From NCBI RefSeq assembly GCF_017875765.1, contig NZ_JAGGNA010000001.1, positions 581,001-645,000 on the forward strand: a stretch of 64,000 nucleotides of DNA. Reading direction: 5' to 3'. Both the position numbers and the translations under genes were made by a program. The DNA is from Flavobacterium sp. CG_23.5 (GTDB lineage: Bacteria; Bacteroidota; Bacteroidia; Flavobacteriales; Flavobacteriaceae). Below, in pieces: positions 16,986-25,357 of the stretch. The notes under the pieces are model-generated. The model did not search any database. It was not told the DNA's origin and saw nothing but the letters and a program-made list of their open reading frames with translations. How positions within the stretch are numbered: position 1 is the first letter of the stretch; every line of letters begins with the position of its first letter.

Positions 16986-17552
16986 TTACTCTTTTACGCG
17001 TTCCATGTAAGAACCCGATGTAGTATCAATTTTAATTTTATCACCTTCATTGATAAACAAAGGAACATTTACCGTAGCTCCAGTTTCAACAGTCGCTGAT
17101 TTTGTAGCATTAGTTGCTGTATTTCCTTTAATTCCAGGTTCAGCATAAGTAACTTCTAGTATCACAGATGCCGGCATATCAACTGAAAGAGGTAAATCAG
17201 TTTCGGTATTAATGCTTACCATTACATTTTCTCCTTCTTTCAATAAATCTGGTGAGTCTAAAATGTTTTTATTCAAAGAAATTTGTTCAAAAGTCTCTGT
17301 ATTCATAAAGTGGAATAAATCCCCTTCTGGGTATAAATACTGAAATTTATGGTTTTCAACACGTACTTCTTCAATTTTATGTCCTGCAGAAAAAGTATTA
17401 TCCAATACTTTTCCATTAGTTAAACTTCTTAATTTTGTTCTAACAAAAGCTGGTCCTTTCCCCGGTTTTACGTGAAGAAATTCTATAATTTTGTATATAT
17501 CATTGTTGTACTTGATGCACAATCCGTTTTTAATATCTGATGTAGATGCCAT
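16986..17552 (-). CDS. efp: translation elongation factor P
   Basis: EF-P binds ribosomes stalled at polyproline and stimulates peptide bond formation. The 188-residue protein has the KOW-like first domain with the loop KPGKGPAFV, whose tip Lys32 corresponds to the residue that is modified in other bacteria, followed by two OB domains and the C-terminal GDKIKIDTTSGSYMERV. Length is typical. It lies between lpxA and the second lpxD, an arrangement I associate with Bacteroidota. Confidence 0.96.
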   Translation of the reverse strand: MASTSDIKNGLCIKYNNDIYKIIEFLHVKPGKGPAFVRTKLRSLTNGKVLDNTFSAGHKIEEVRVENHKFQYLYPEGDLFHFMNTETFEQISLNKNILDSPDLLKEGENVMVSINTETDLPLSVDMPASVILEVTYAEPGIKGNTATNATKSATVETGATVNVPLFINEGDKIKIDTTSGSYMERVKE

Positions 17553-17604
17553 TATATTGTTTATTTTTATTAATATTTTTATTTTGTGCTAACTGAAATT
17601 GTTT

Positions 17605-18390
17605 TTAGTAATTCCCGGAATATCCTTTCATTACTCCTCTTGATGAATTTCTGATAAAATCAATAATCTCATCTCTCTCCGGTGTCGCTTCCATCTCGGC
17701 TTCAATAATTCCTAAAGCTTGCGTGGTGTTGTAATTTTTTTGGTAAAGAATTCGGTATATATCCTGAATTTCTCTAATTTTTTCGGTTGTAAATCCACGT
17801 CTTCTTAAACCAACAGAATTAATACCAACATAGGATAAAGGTTCTTTAGCCGCTTTTGTATATGGAGGAACATCTTTTCTAACTAAAGATCCACCAGATA
17901 TCATAGCATGATCCCCAATTTGAATAAATTGATGGATGGCTGCCAAGCCTCCTATTACTGCAAACTTCCCTACGGTAACGTGACCCGCAAGAGCTACACC
18001 ATTAACAATAATAGCATTATCCCCAATGTGACAATCGTGAGCAATATGTGCGGTAGCCATTACTAGACAGTTGTTACCCAATGTCGTTTGCCCTGATGCA
18101 ATAGTCCCTCTATTAATGGTTACACATTCTCTAATCGTACAATTGTCTCCAATTATCGCTAAAGAATCTTCTCCACCAAACTTTAAATCCTGCGGGACAG
18201 CTGAAATAACTGCACCTGGAAAAATATTACAATTTTTTCCAATTCTTGCTCCTTCCATAATGGTAACATTTGAACCAATCCATGTTCCATCTCCAATAAT
18301 AACATTATTGTGTATGGTGGTAAAAGGCTCAATGACTACATTTTTGGCGATTTTGGCGCCTGGATGAACATACGCTAATGGTTGATTCAT
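17605..18390 (-). CDS. lpxA: acyl-ACP--UDP-N-acetylglucosamine O-acyltransferase LpxA
   Basis: LpxA performs the first step of lipid A synthesis, adding a 3-hydroxyacyl chain to UDP-GlcNAc. The 261-residue protein begins YVHPGAKIAKNVVIEPF, runs through left-handed beta-helix hexapeptides and has the catalytic His region ATAHIAHDCHIGD (about 112-124) and the C-terminal helical domain (GLRRRGFTTEKIREI). It follows lpxC-fabZ in the same direction. Confidence 0.95.
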   Translation of the reverse strand: MNQPLAYVHPGAKIAKNVVIEPFTTIHNNVIIGDGTWIGSNVTIMEGARIGKNCNIFPGAVISAVPQDLKFGGEDSLAIIGDNCTIRECVTINRGTIASGQTTLGNNCLVMATAHIAHDCHIGDNAIIVNGVALAGHVTVGKFAVIGGLAAIHQFIQIGDHAMISGGSLVRKDVPPYTKAAKEPLSYVGINSVGLRRRGFTTEKIREIQDIYRILYQKNYNTTQALGIIEAEMEATPERDEIIDFIRNSSRGVMKGYSGNY

Positions 18391-18461
18391 ATTCTTTATT
18401 TAATCGTTTAACTGTTTAATCGATTAACCGAATATACGATTAACCAAATCAACAAAAAAAA

Positions 18462-19850
18462 TTACTGTTTTTTTGCAATTTGAGCCATTAACTCCGCTTC
18501 GGCAACTAGTTTTCCATTTGCGTAAGCGTTAGCTTGCATGTGACAAATACCTCTTCTTATCGGAGTAATTAAATCACATTTAAAAATTAAAGTATCACCC
18601 GGTAGCACTTTTTGTTTGAACTTTACATTATCAATTTTCATGAAATAAGTCAAATAATTTTCAGGATCCGGAACCGTACTCAACACAAGAATCCCTCCTG
18701 TTTGTGCCATTGCTTCAACAATTAAAACCCCTGGCATAACCGGTGCCTCAGGAAAATGTCCAACAAAGAAATTTTCATTCATCGTAACATTTTTCATTCC
18801 CACCACATGACTTTCAGACATCTCTATGATCCTGTCAATCAATAAAAATGGGGGTCTGTGAGGTAAAACAGCCATGATTTTATGGATGTCCATCAATGGC
18901 TCCAAGTTTAAATCATAAACTGGAACATAATTTCTTTGTTCGATTTTTATGATTTTCGCCATTTTTTTGGCAAATTGAGTATTTACAAAATGTCCAGGTT
19001 TATTGGCAATTACTTTTCCTTGTATTTTTGTTCCAATTAAAGCTAAATCGCCAACAACATCAAGTAATTTGTGTCTAGCGGCCTCATTTGGATAATGTAA
19101 AGTAAGATTATCTAATATTCCATTTGGTTTCACATTAATACTTTCTTTTCCAAAAGCAACTTTCAAATTCTCCATTGTTGTTGCTGATATTTCTTTATCA
19201 ACATATACAATAGCATTATTCAAATCACCTCCTTTAATTAGACCGTTTTCTAATAGTGATTCCAATTCATGCAGAAAACTAAACGTTCTTGATTCTGAAA
19301 TTTCTTCCTTAAATTCAGAAATCCCTTTCATCGTGGCATTTTGAGTACCTAAAATTTTAGTCCCAAAATCGACCATCGCAGTCACACTATAATGATCACT
19401 TGGCATGATTAATATTTCGCTTCCCGTAGCTTCATCAGTAAAAGAAATGACCTCTTTTATTACATAAACATTACGTTTTGCACTTTGCTCCTCTATACCA
19501 GCTTTTTCAAGCGCTTCAACAAAATATTTAGCAGAACCATCCATGATAGGAAGTTCGGAAGCATTTAGTTCAATGATTACATTGTCTAAGTCACAACCAG
19601 TTAATGCCGCTAAAACGTGTTCTGGCGTTTGTATTTTAACACCAAGTTTTTCTAAATTGGTACCTCTTTGCGTGTTTACAACGTAATTTGCATCAGCTTC
19701 AACAACGGGGCTTCCTTCTAGATCTACTCGAACAAAAGTAAAACCATTGTTTATTGGAGCAGGTTTGAAAGTCATTTTCACTTCTTTTCCTGTATGTAAT
19801 CCAACTCCAGTTAGTGAAATTTCCGTTTTGATGGTCTTCTGTTTAACCAT
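18462..19850 (-). CDS. lpxC: bifunctional UDP-3-O-acyl-GlcNAc deacetylase / 3-hydroxyacyl-ACP dehydratase (LpxC-FabZ)
   Basis: This fusion joins the committed deacetylation step of lipid A synthesis to the fatty acid dehydratase FabZ, a known Bacteroidota arrangement. The LpxC part (about 1-310) has the zinc-site segments PEHVLAALTG and RHKLLDVVGDLALIG. The FabZ part (about 315-462) has LPHRPPFLLIDRI, the catalytic GHFPEAPVMPGV and VEAMAQTGG. The start MVKQKTIKTEISLTG at 19850 matches my recollection of the family N-terminus; an in-frame ATG three codons earlier (19859) also exists. It overlaps the end of lpxD. Confidence 0.95.
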   Translation of the reverse strand: MVKQKTIKTEISLTGVGLHTGKEVKMTFKPAPINNGFTFVRVDLEGSPVVEADANYVVNTQRGTNLEKLGVKIQTPEHVLAALTGCDLDNVIIELNASELPIMDGSAKYFVEALEKAGIEEQSAKRNVYVIKEVISFTDEATGSEILIMPSDHYSVTAMVDFGTKILGTQNATMKGISEFKEEISESRTFSFLHELESLLENGLIKGGDLNNAIVYVDKEISATTMENLKVAFGKESINVKPNGILDNLTLHYPNEAARHKLLDVVGDLALIGTKIQGKVIANKPGHFVNTQFAKKMAKIIKIEQRNYVPVYDLNLEPLMDIHKIMAVLPHRPPFLLIDRIIEMSESHVVGMKNVTMNENFFVGHFPEAPVMPGVLIVEAMAQTGGILVLSTVPDPENYLTYFMKIDNVKFKQKVLPGDTLIFKCDLITPIRRGICHMQANAYANGKLVAEAELMAQIAKKQ

Positions 19851-20886
19851 TTTTTCCATTTTTTTGGTTTAATATTTGTTTCTTTAATTCTTCTATTTCT
19901 GCGACAATTTTTGGCAAATTCTTAAAGTGAACATATGATTTACTAAAATCATTATAACCAAATGAAGGACTTCCTTGCAAAGTCTCGTTGTCTTTTATAT
20001 TTCTTCCAACACCAGATTGAGCCTGTATTCGGACATTATTTCCTATTGTCAAATGTCCTGATATTCCTACTTGGCCACCAATCATTCCGTTTTTTCCAAT
20101 TTTTGTAGAACCCGCAACGCCCGTTTGAGCTGCAATTACAGTATTTTCTCCTATCTCAACATTATGGGCAATCTGAATTTGATTGTCTAGCTTGACTCCC
20201 TTTCTTATAATTGTAGAACCCATCGTAGCCCTATCTATAGTAGTACAAGATCCAATATCTACATTATCTTCAATAACTACATTTCCTATTTGTGGGATTT
20301 TAGTAAAGGTTCCATCTTGATTTGGTGCAAAACCAAAACCATCAGCTCCTATTACCACTCCTGAATTTATGATACAATTATTCCCGATAATAGTATCCGA
20401 ATAAATTTTTGCACCAGCAAAAATAGTTACATTATTACCTACTACAACATTATCCCCTAGAAAACAATTAGGATAAATTTTTACATTATCTCCTAATATC
20501 ACTTGCTGTCCTAAATAACTAAAACTGCCTAAATATAAGTTTTCTCCATATTTTGCAGTATCTGATATAACAGAGGGCTGTTCAATTCCATTTTTAGTTC
20601 CTTTTGCCTGATCATAAAATTCTAATAGTTTAGAAAAAGACATATAGGCATCTTCGACTTTTATCAGAGTTGTTTTTATTGGTGTTTCAGGAACAAAAGT
20701 TTTATTCACGATCGTAATTGTAGCTTCTGTTGTATAAATAAAGTTATTGTATTTTGGATTCGCTAAAAAAGTTAGTGAGCCTTCTTTTCCATCTTCAATC
20801 TTAGACAACTGATTCACTTCAGCCTTGGGATTCCCAATAACCTCACCTTCTAATATACCCGCTATTTGTTCTGCTGTAAATTTCAT
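19843..20886 (-). CDS. lpxD: UDP-3-O-(3-hydroxyacyl)glucosamine N-acyltransferase LpxD
   Basis: LpxD adds the N-linked 3-hydroxyacyl chain in the third step of lipid A synthesis. The 347-residue protein has the N-terminal uridine-binding domain (FTAEQIAGILEGEVIG...GSLTFLANPKY), a long hexapeptide beta-helix and the catalytic region DNQIQIAHNVEIGENTVIAAQ. The helical C-terminal tail is FKNLPKIVAEIEELKKQI. It is the first lpx gene; a TAATTTTG element lies 58 bp upstream. Confidence 0.95.
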   Translation of the reverse strand: MKFTAEQIAGILEGEVIGNPKAEVNQLSKIEDGKEGSLTFLANPKYNNFIYTTEATITIVNKTFVPETPIKTTLIKVEDAYMSFSKLLEFYDQAKGTKNGIEQPSVISDTAKYGENLYLGSFSYLGQQVILGDNVKIYPNCFLGDNVVVGNNVTIFAGAKIYSDTIIGNNCIINSGVVIGADGFGFAPNQDGTFTKIPQIGNVVIEDNVDIGSCTTIDRATMGSTIIRKGVKLDNQIQIAHNVEIGENTVIAAQTGVAGSTKIGKNGMIGGQVGISGHLTIGNNVRIQAQSGVGRNIKDNETLQGSPSFGYNDFSKSYVHFKNLPKIVAEIEELKKQILNQKNGKNG

Positions 20887-20943
20887 CTTATCTGATTATA
20901 TTTTTCATAGGTATAAGATGGAACTCGCTGTATAAAGTTCTCT

Positions 20944-20951
20944 CAAAATTA
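20944..20951 (-). promoter_or_regulatory. possible -7 promoter element of the lpx gene cluster
   Basis: Minus strand reads TAATTTTG (TAnnTTTG) upstream of lpxD; a second match, TATTTTTG, lies at 20983-20990. Neither has a clear -33 box, so either or neither may be used. Confidence 0.3.
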
Positions 20952-21004
20952 TAAAAAAATGCTTTGGCTTGTTTCATTGCGACAAAAATATAAAAAAATA
21001 GATT

Positions 21005-22246
21005 TTAAATGTTCATTTCTACAAGTTGTTTTGGGAAACAGATATAATATTTAGTAACCAATTTAGATAATGATTTTAAATTCAGTTGGTCAGAAGATTC
21101 AATAACATCTTCAACGGTTCTGTCTTTTTTCAAAATTCGTATCGGTTCCGCTTCTTTACTATACGCTTGGTTTTTTATTTTACCTTTAAAAATAAAATAA
21201 TTAGTCTCCAATAAAGAAATATTATTTTCCATAGCGAAACGCTCTTTCAATGGCTGCAGTTCCTCTAAAGGAACTTTTTCACTAGTTAATTTTATTTTTA
21301 ATAAATCCCTGTTCACGATCATTTTGCTAAGGGACGACAATATAAAATCATCCTGTCTTTGCCATGCTTTTAATGCGCTAATAATATCAAAATCATCAAG
21401 TTGAGAAAATAAATCTAATGTAGAAGCGTCAAAATTATCCATCGTAATTTTATTTTGCATAAAAAACTGCAACGGTTCACTGCATGGTAATTGTACTCCT
21501 TTTATTGTCAATTCTTTGGCACGTTTTAAGACTTTCGTCAAAATTAACTCGGCTACTAAACTTGTTTTATGTAAATACGCCTGCCAATACATTAATCGTC
21601 TCGACATTAGAAACTTCTCCACCGAATAGATACCTTTTTCTTCAATTACCAAGAAATCATCCACCACATTCATCATTTGAATCAGTCGTTCTGAATTGAC
21701 ATTTCCTTCTGCCACACCCGAATAAAAACTATCTCGTTTTAAATAATCCATTCTATCCATATCCAATTGACTGGAAATCAACTGTAACATGAATTTTCTA
21801 TCGTAATCCCCTTTAAAAATCTGAATGGCCAAACTCAACTGACCGTTAAATTCAACATTTAATTGGTTCATAAACAGCAGCGAAATTTCTTCATGATGTA
21901 CATCCTCCACAATGCTTCTTTCCATCGCATGTGAAAAAGGGCCGTGACCTATATCGTGCAATAAAATAGCAATGTACAATGCATTTTCTTCCTCGGGAGA
22001 TATGGAAACCCCTTTAAAACGAAGTACTTCAACCGCTTTTTGCATTAAATGCATACAACCTAAAGCATGATGAAATCGGGTATGATTCGCCCCAGGATAA
22101 ACTAAATAGGACAAACCCATTTGTGAAATTCGACGTAACCTCTGAAAATAAGGATGTTGAACTAAGTCGTAGATTAAGGCATTCGGAATGGTAATAAACC
22201 CGTAAATGGGATCATTGAATATTTTTAGCTTATTGATTTGACTCAC
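21005..22246 (-). CDS. HD-domain phosphohydrolase (dNTPase-like)
   Basis: The protein of about 413 residues has an HD metal site: HTRFHHALGCMHL (first His), LLHDIGHGPFSHAMER (HD pair), and SSQLDMDRMDYLKRD further on. This is the SAMHD1/dGTPase-like arrangement, so it probably cleaves phosphates from nucleotides. The reading frame extends to an ATG at 22327, but the TATATTTG promoter element (22267-22274) lies inside that extension. The GTG at 22246 (start of VSQINKLKIFNDPIYGF) is therefore the better start. It is transcribed divergently from dnaX. Confidence 0.82.
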   Translation of the reverse strand: MSQINKLKIFNDPIYGFITIPNALIYDLVQHPYFQRLRRISQMGLSYLVYPGANHTRFHHALGCMHLMQKAVEVLRFKGVSISPEEENALYIAILLHDIGHGPFSHAMERSIVEDVHHEEISLLFMNQLNVEFNGQLSLAIQIFKGDYDRKFMLQLISSQLDMDRMDYLKRDSFYSGVAEGNVNSERLIQMMNVVDDFLVIEEKGIYSVEKFLMSRRLMYWQAYLHKTSLVAELILTKVLKRAKELTIKGVQLPCSEPLQFFMQNKITMDNFDASTLDLFSQLDDFDIISALKAWQRQDDFILSSLSKMIVNRDLLKIKLTSEKVPLEELQPLKERFAMENNISLLETNYFIFKGKIKNQAYSKEAEPIRILKKDRTVEDVIESSDQLNLKSLSKLVTKYYICFPKQLVEMNI

Positions 22247-22590
22247 TATAACTTTATTTTGGTGAACAAATATAGACAAATTAGATTGTATAACCACAAA
22301 GGACGATTTGGGTGCGATTTCAAACAAATTATAGTGAATTTGTACCGATGGAAACGGCTATAACAAAATAGAACTCTCGCTATTTTTAAGTTGGAATTTT
22401 AAAATAATTTTTACGTATCGTTATTTCAGGACGGGACAATGTTTTACAGACCTGTTTTTCCGTAAAAATTCAAATGATTTAATTTCACCCAGCACGTTAA
22501 AAATTAATTTATTTTTAATTTTTAGATTTGAATTTTGGAATTTGGTTTTTGAATTTTCAAATCCTATATTTGCTTTCGAATAAAAATTCT
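22247..22590. other. divergent intergenic region between the HD gene and dnaX
   Basis: About 340 bp holding the two facing promoters. On the minus strand TATATTTG (22267-22274) has a TTTG 22 nt upstream. On the plus strand TTTG (22541-22544) is followed after 20 nt by TATATTTG (22565-22572). The middle (22330-22520) has an imperfect hairpin around 22430-22472 and nothing else I recognise. Confidence 0.6.
22541..22572 (+). promoter_or_regulatory. dnaX promoter (TTTG-N20-TATATTTG)
   Basis: A near-ideal Bacteroidota promoter with both boxes and a 20-nt spacer. It puts the transcript start about ten bases before the ATG at 22591 and excludes the in-frame ATG at 22528. Confidence 0.7.
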
Positions 22591-23676
22591 ATGGAACAAT
22601 TTGTAGTATCGGCACGTAAATACAGACCTCAAACATTTAAAGATGTGGTAGGACAAAAAGCCATTACCAATACTTTACTAAATGCCATAGAAACCAATCA
22701 TCTTGCCTCTGCCCTATTATTTACTGGACCTAGAGGAGTTGGAAAAACTACTTGCGCTCGTATTTTGGCTCGAAAAATCAATCAGCCGGGTTATGATGAT
22801 CCAAACGAAGATTTTGCCTTTAATGTTTTCGAATTAGATGCTGCTTCAAATAATTCAGTTGATGATATAAGAAATCTGATTGATCAAGTACGGATTCCGC
22901 CACAAACAGGACAATACAAAGTATATATTATTGACGAGGTTCATATGCTGTCCTCGGCAGCTTTCAACGCTTTCCTGAAAACACTCGAAGAACCGCCAAA
23001 GCATGCCATTTTCATTTTGGCTACGACCGAAAAACATAAAATTATTCCAACGATATTGTCTCGTTGTCAGATATTTGATTTCAAAAGAATCACTGTAAAA
23101 GACGCCAAAGAACATCTTGCCGAAGTTGCGACAAGTCAAGGCGTAGTTTTTGAAGACGATGCATTGCATATTATTGCACAAAAAGCGGATGGAGCGATGC
23201 GCGATGCTTTATCAATTTTTGATAGAGTCGTTTCGTTTTGTGGAAAAGACTTAACACGTCAGGCCGTTACAGAAAATCTAAATGTTTTAGATTATGAAAC
23301 GTACATCACGGTGACGGATCTAATCTTGGAAAATAAAATTCCTGAATTATTATTATCTTTTAATGACATTCTTTCTAAAGGATTTGATTCTCATCATTTT
23401 ATAGCCGGATTAGCCTCTCATTTCAGAGATTTATTGGTAAGCAAAACGCCTTCAACTTTATCGTTATTGGAAGTTGGTGAACAAGCGCAGAAAATGTACG
23501 GCGCACAAGCACAAAAGTGCAGTCAAGATTTTTTATTAAAAGGAATTGAAATTGCAAATGATTGCGATTTGAAATACAAACTAAGTCAAAACCAGCGACT
23601 TCTTGTTGAGCTTTGTTTGATGCAACTAGCCTCTATCACTTTTGATGGAGAAAAAAAAAAGTTGACAAATTTATAA
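22591..23676 (+). CDS. dnaX: DNA polymerase III subunit gamma (frame-0 product of dnaX)
   Basis: DnaX is the ATPase of the clamp loader that places the sliding clamp at replication forks. This 361-residue frame-0 product has the Walker A GPRGVGKTT, the Walker B IIDEVHML, the SRC sensor motif (LSRCQIFDF) and clamp-loader domain III. The Cys4 zinc module common in DnaX is missing, and the sequence goes from KINQPG to VFELDAAS. The ATG at 22591 is chosen because the dnaX promoter lies downstream of the earlier ATG at 22528. Frame 0 ends seven codons after an A10 run; the family's C-terminal part continues in the -1 frame. Confidence 0.88.
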   Translation: MEQFVVSARKYRPQTFKDVVGQKAITNTLLNAIETNHLASALLFTGPRGVGKTTCARILARKINQPGYDDPNEDFAFNVFELDAASNNSVDDIRNLIDQVRIPPQTGQYKVYIIDEVHMLSSAAFNAFLKTLEEPPKHAIFILATTEKHKIIPTILSRCQIFDFKRITVKDAKEHLAEVATSQGVVFEDDALHIIAQKADGAMRDALSIFDRVVSFCGKDLTRQAVTENLNVLDYETYITVTDLILENKIPELLLSFNDILSKGFDSHHFIAGLASHFRDLLVSKTPSTLSLLEVGEQAQKMYGAQAQKCSQDFLLKGIEIANDCDLKYKLSQNQRLLVELCLMQLASITFDGEKKKLTNL

Positions 23677-24329
23677 TTCCGCCTACTTATTATATAAAGA
23701 ACGATTATTCGATAGTAGAAAGTTCAAAAGCTAAAATAGAAAGTACTGCAAAAACTCCACTTATAGAGTCCGTTCAAGAAAAAGAGCCGGAAACTATTGT
23801 TATAGCAGCTGTAGTTCCTGTTCGCACTCCGACCGTAAAAATTGATATTTCTACTTCTAACGAACCAAAAATTTCTGCCTTTTCATTGTCAAGTATTCGT
23901 GCCAAAAAAGCATTAGAAGAAAGCAATAAGGGAATAGTCAAAGAAGTCGTTCATTTACCTACAGAAGTTTTTACGGAAACCGAAATGCTACTACATTGGA
24001 ACAAGTATGCACAACGTTTAGGAGAAAAAGGGTTTCGAATCATGGAATCGTTATTACTTATCAACGACCCAGTTTTGAGTGGCAACGCTATTACTATTGA
24101 ATTGCCAAATGAAGGTTCCAAATTAGATTTTGAGAAAGAATTGAATGGACTTTTGGGACATTTAAAAGGTCATTTACATAACCATGATATCACGATAGAA
24201 GTTATCGTGAATGAAAGTTTTGAAAATAAAAGAAATTTTAATGACCAAGATCGTTACAATAGACTTCACGAAATAAATCCAAATATTGAACTCTTGCGAA
24301 CAACATTTGGATTAGATTTGAATGTGTAA
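23646..24329 (+). CDS. dnaX: dnaX C-terminal (tau-specific) part in the -1 frame
   Basis: Directly after the A10 run the -1 frame is open from 23646 (just past a TGA) to 24329, with no ATG near its beginning. Translated from the run it starts KVDKFIIPPTYYIKNDYSIV, passes a low-complexity linker, and ends in a globular domain with ETEMLLHWNKYAQRLGEKG, as in the C-terminal domain of Bacteroidota DnaX. A shift of -1 in the run would give a tau-like protein of about 579 residues. Alternatives are a sequencing error in the homopolymer or a true gene split. Confidence 0.75.
   Translation, partial: WRKKKVDKFIIPPTYYIKNDYSIVESSKAKIESTAKTPLIESVQEKEPETIVIAAVVPVRTPTVKIDISTSNEPKISAFSLSSIRAKKALEESNKGIVKEVVHLPTEVFTETEMLLHWNKYAQRLGEKGFRIMESLLLINDPVLSGNAITIELPNEGSKLDFEKELNGLLGHLKGHLHNHDITIEVIVNESFENKRNFNDQDRYNRLHEINPNIELLRTTFGLDLNV
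23651..23660 (+). other. dnaX: A10 slippery run, putative programmed frameshift or slippage site
   Basis: Ten consecutive A residues in frame as GAA-AAA-AAA-AAG. The overlap between frame 0 (stop at 23674) and the -1 frame (stop at 23643) is only about 30 bp, so any productive shift must occur here. E. coli dnaX uses an A-rich -1 site, and Thermus dnaX uses transcriptional slippage on an A9 run. Confidence 0.6.
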
Positions 24330-24400
24330 TTGATTGATTTTTAGATTTTTTTTTTTAAATTTAATTATGATTTAAAATACGCAAATCAGAATTAAATCAA

Positions 24401-25291
24401 TTATATCTTACCATTATACATCGCTTTTACAATACCATCTGAAAGTCCAATCTTAGGGACATAAATATTTCTGGCACCACTCCATTTCATTGCATTAAGG
24501 TAAATTCTTGTAGCAGGAATAATTACATCGGCACGATCCGGATTCAAACCTAGTTCAGCTACTCTTTGATCATAAGTAAGGGAATTCAAAAAAGCATACT
24601 GTGAATTTATATAAATATAAGACAAAGGCTTTTCTTGAACTTTGCCGGACATTTTGAATAATTTATTAATGTTTCCGCCTGAGCCTATTAATGTAACTTC
24701 ATCATAGTCTTTGGTATTAATTTTAATCCATTTTTCAATTTCATCCCAAACAACGTCGCATACCATGTCATTCAATAAACGAACTGTTCCAGCTTTGAAA
24801 GATCTTGAATTTACCATTTTACCATTGGAGAACAAGGTAAATTCTGTACTTCCACCACCCACATCTACAAAAAGATAGGTTTGATCTGTTTTTAATAAAT
24901 GATGTAAATCAGTTGAAGCAATAATAGCTGCCTCTTTTTTTCCATCGATGATTTCTATTTTGATATCCGCTTTTTTCTTAATTATTGCAACTACTTCCTT
25001 GCCATTATAGGCTTCCCGCATCGCCGAAGTAGCAAAAGCCATATAACGTTCGACTTTATGCACTTTCATTAATAAATTGAATGCTTTCATAGCATCACAC
25101 ATTCTATCAATATTCACTTCAGAAATTTCACCTACAGTAAAGGCATCTTGTCCCAAACGAATAGGCACACGAACCAATGAACTTTTATTAAATTGCGTTT
25201 CTTTTCCATCTTGTTCAACAATATTCACAACCAATAAACGCATGGCATTTGAACCAATATCTATTGCAGCGTATTTTTTTATTTTAATCAT
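24401..25291 (-). CDS. Ppx/GppA-family exopolyphosphatase
   Basis: The 296-residue protein has the ASKHA-type phosphate loops AAIDIGSNAMRLLVV (residues 8-22) and FVDVGGGSTEFTLF (about 141-154), followed by IGSGGNINKL. Only the two actin-like domains are present; the HD-type C-terminal domains of longer PPX/GppA enzymes are absent, as in other short members. It hydrolyses polyphosphate ends or pppGpp. It lies downstream of ppk1 in the same direction, which favours polyphosphate turnover. Confidence 0.9.
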   Translation of the reverse strand: MIKIKKYAAIDIGSNAMRLLVVNIVEQDGKETQFNKSSLVRVPIRLGQDAFTVGEISEVNIDRMCDAMKAFNLLMKVHKVERYMAFATSAMREAYNGKEVVAIIKKKADIKIEIIDGKKEAAIIASTDLHHLLKTDQTYLFVDVGGGSTEFTLFSNGKMVNSRSFKAGTVRLLNDMVCDVVWDEIEKWIKINTKDYDEVTLIGSGGNINKLFKMSGKVQEKPLSYIYINSQYAFLNSLTYDQRVAELGLNPDRADVIIPATRIYLNAMKWSGARNIYVPKIGLSDGIVKAMYNGKI

Positions 25292-25357
25292 TCTTCTACT
25301 ATGATTTGAAATTTATCTTTTTATATTTTTATCAATTACAATTAGGATGCCAAGATA

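Noticed and set aside
22528..22590. Upstream ATG of dnaX
   Set aside because: The TTTG-N20-TATATTTG promoter lies downstream of this ATG, and the added 21 residues do not resemble the DnaX N-terminus.
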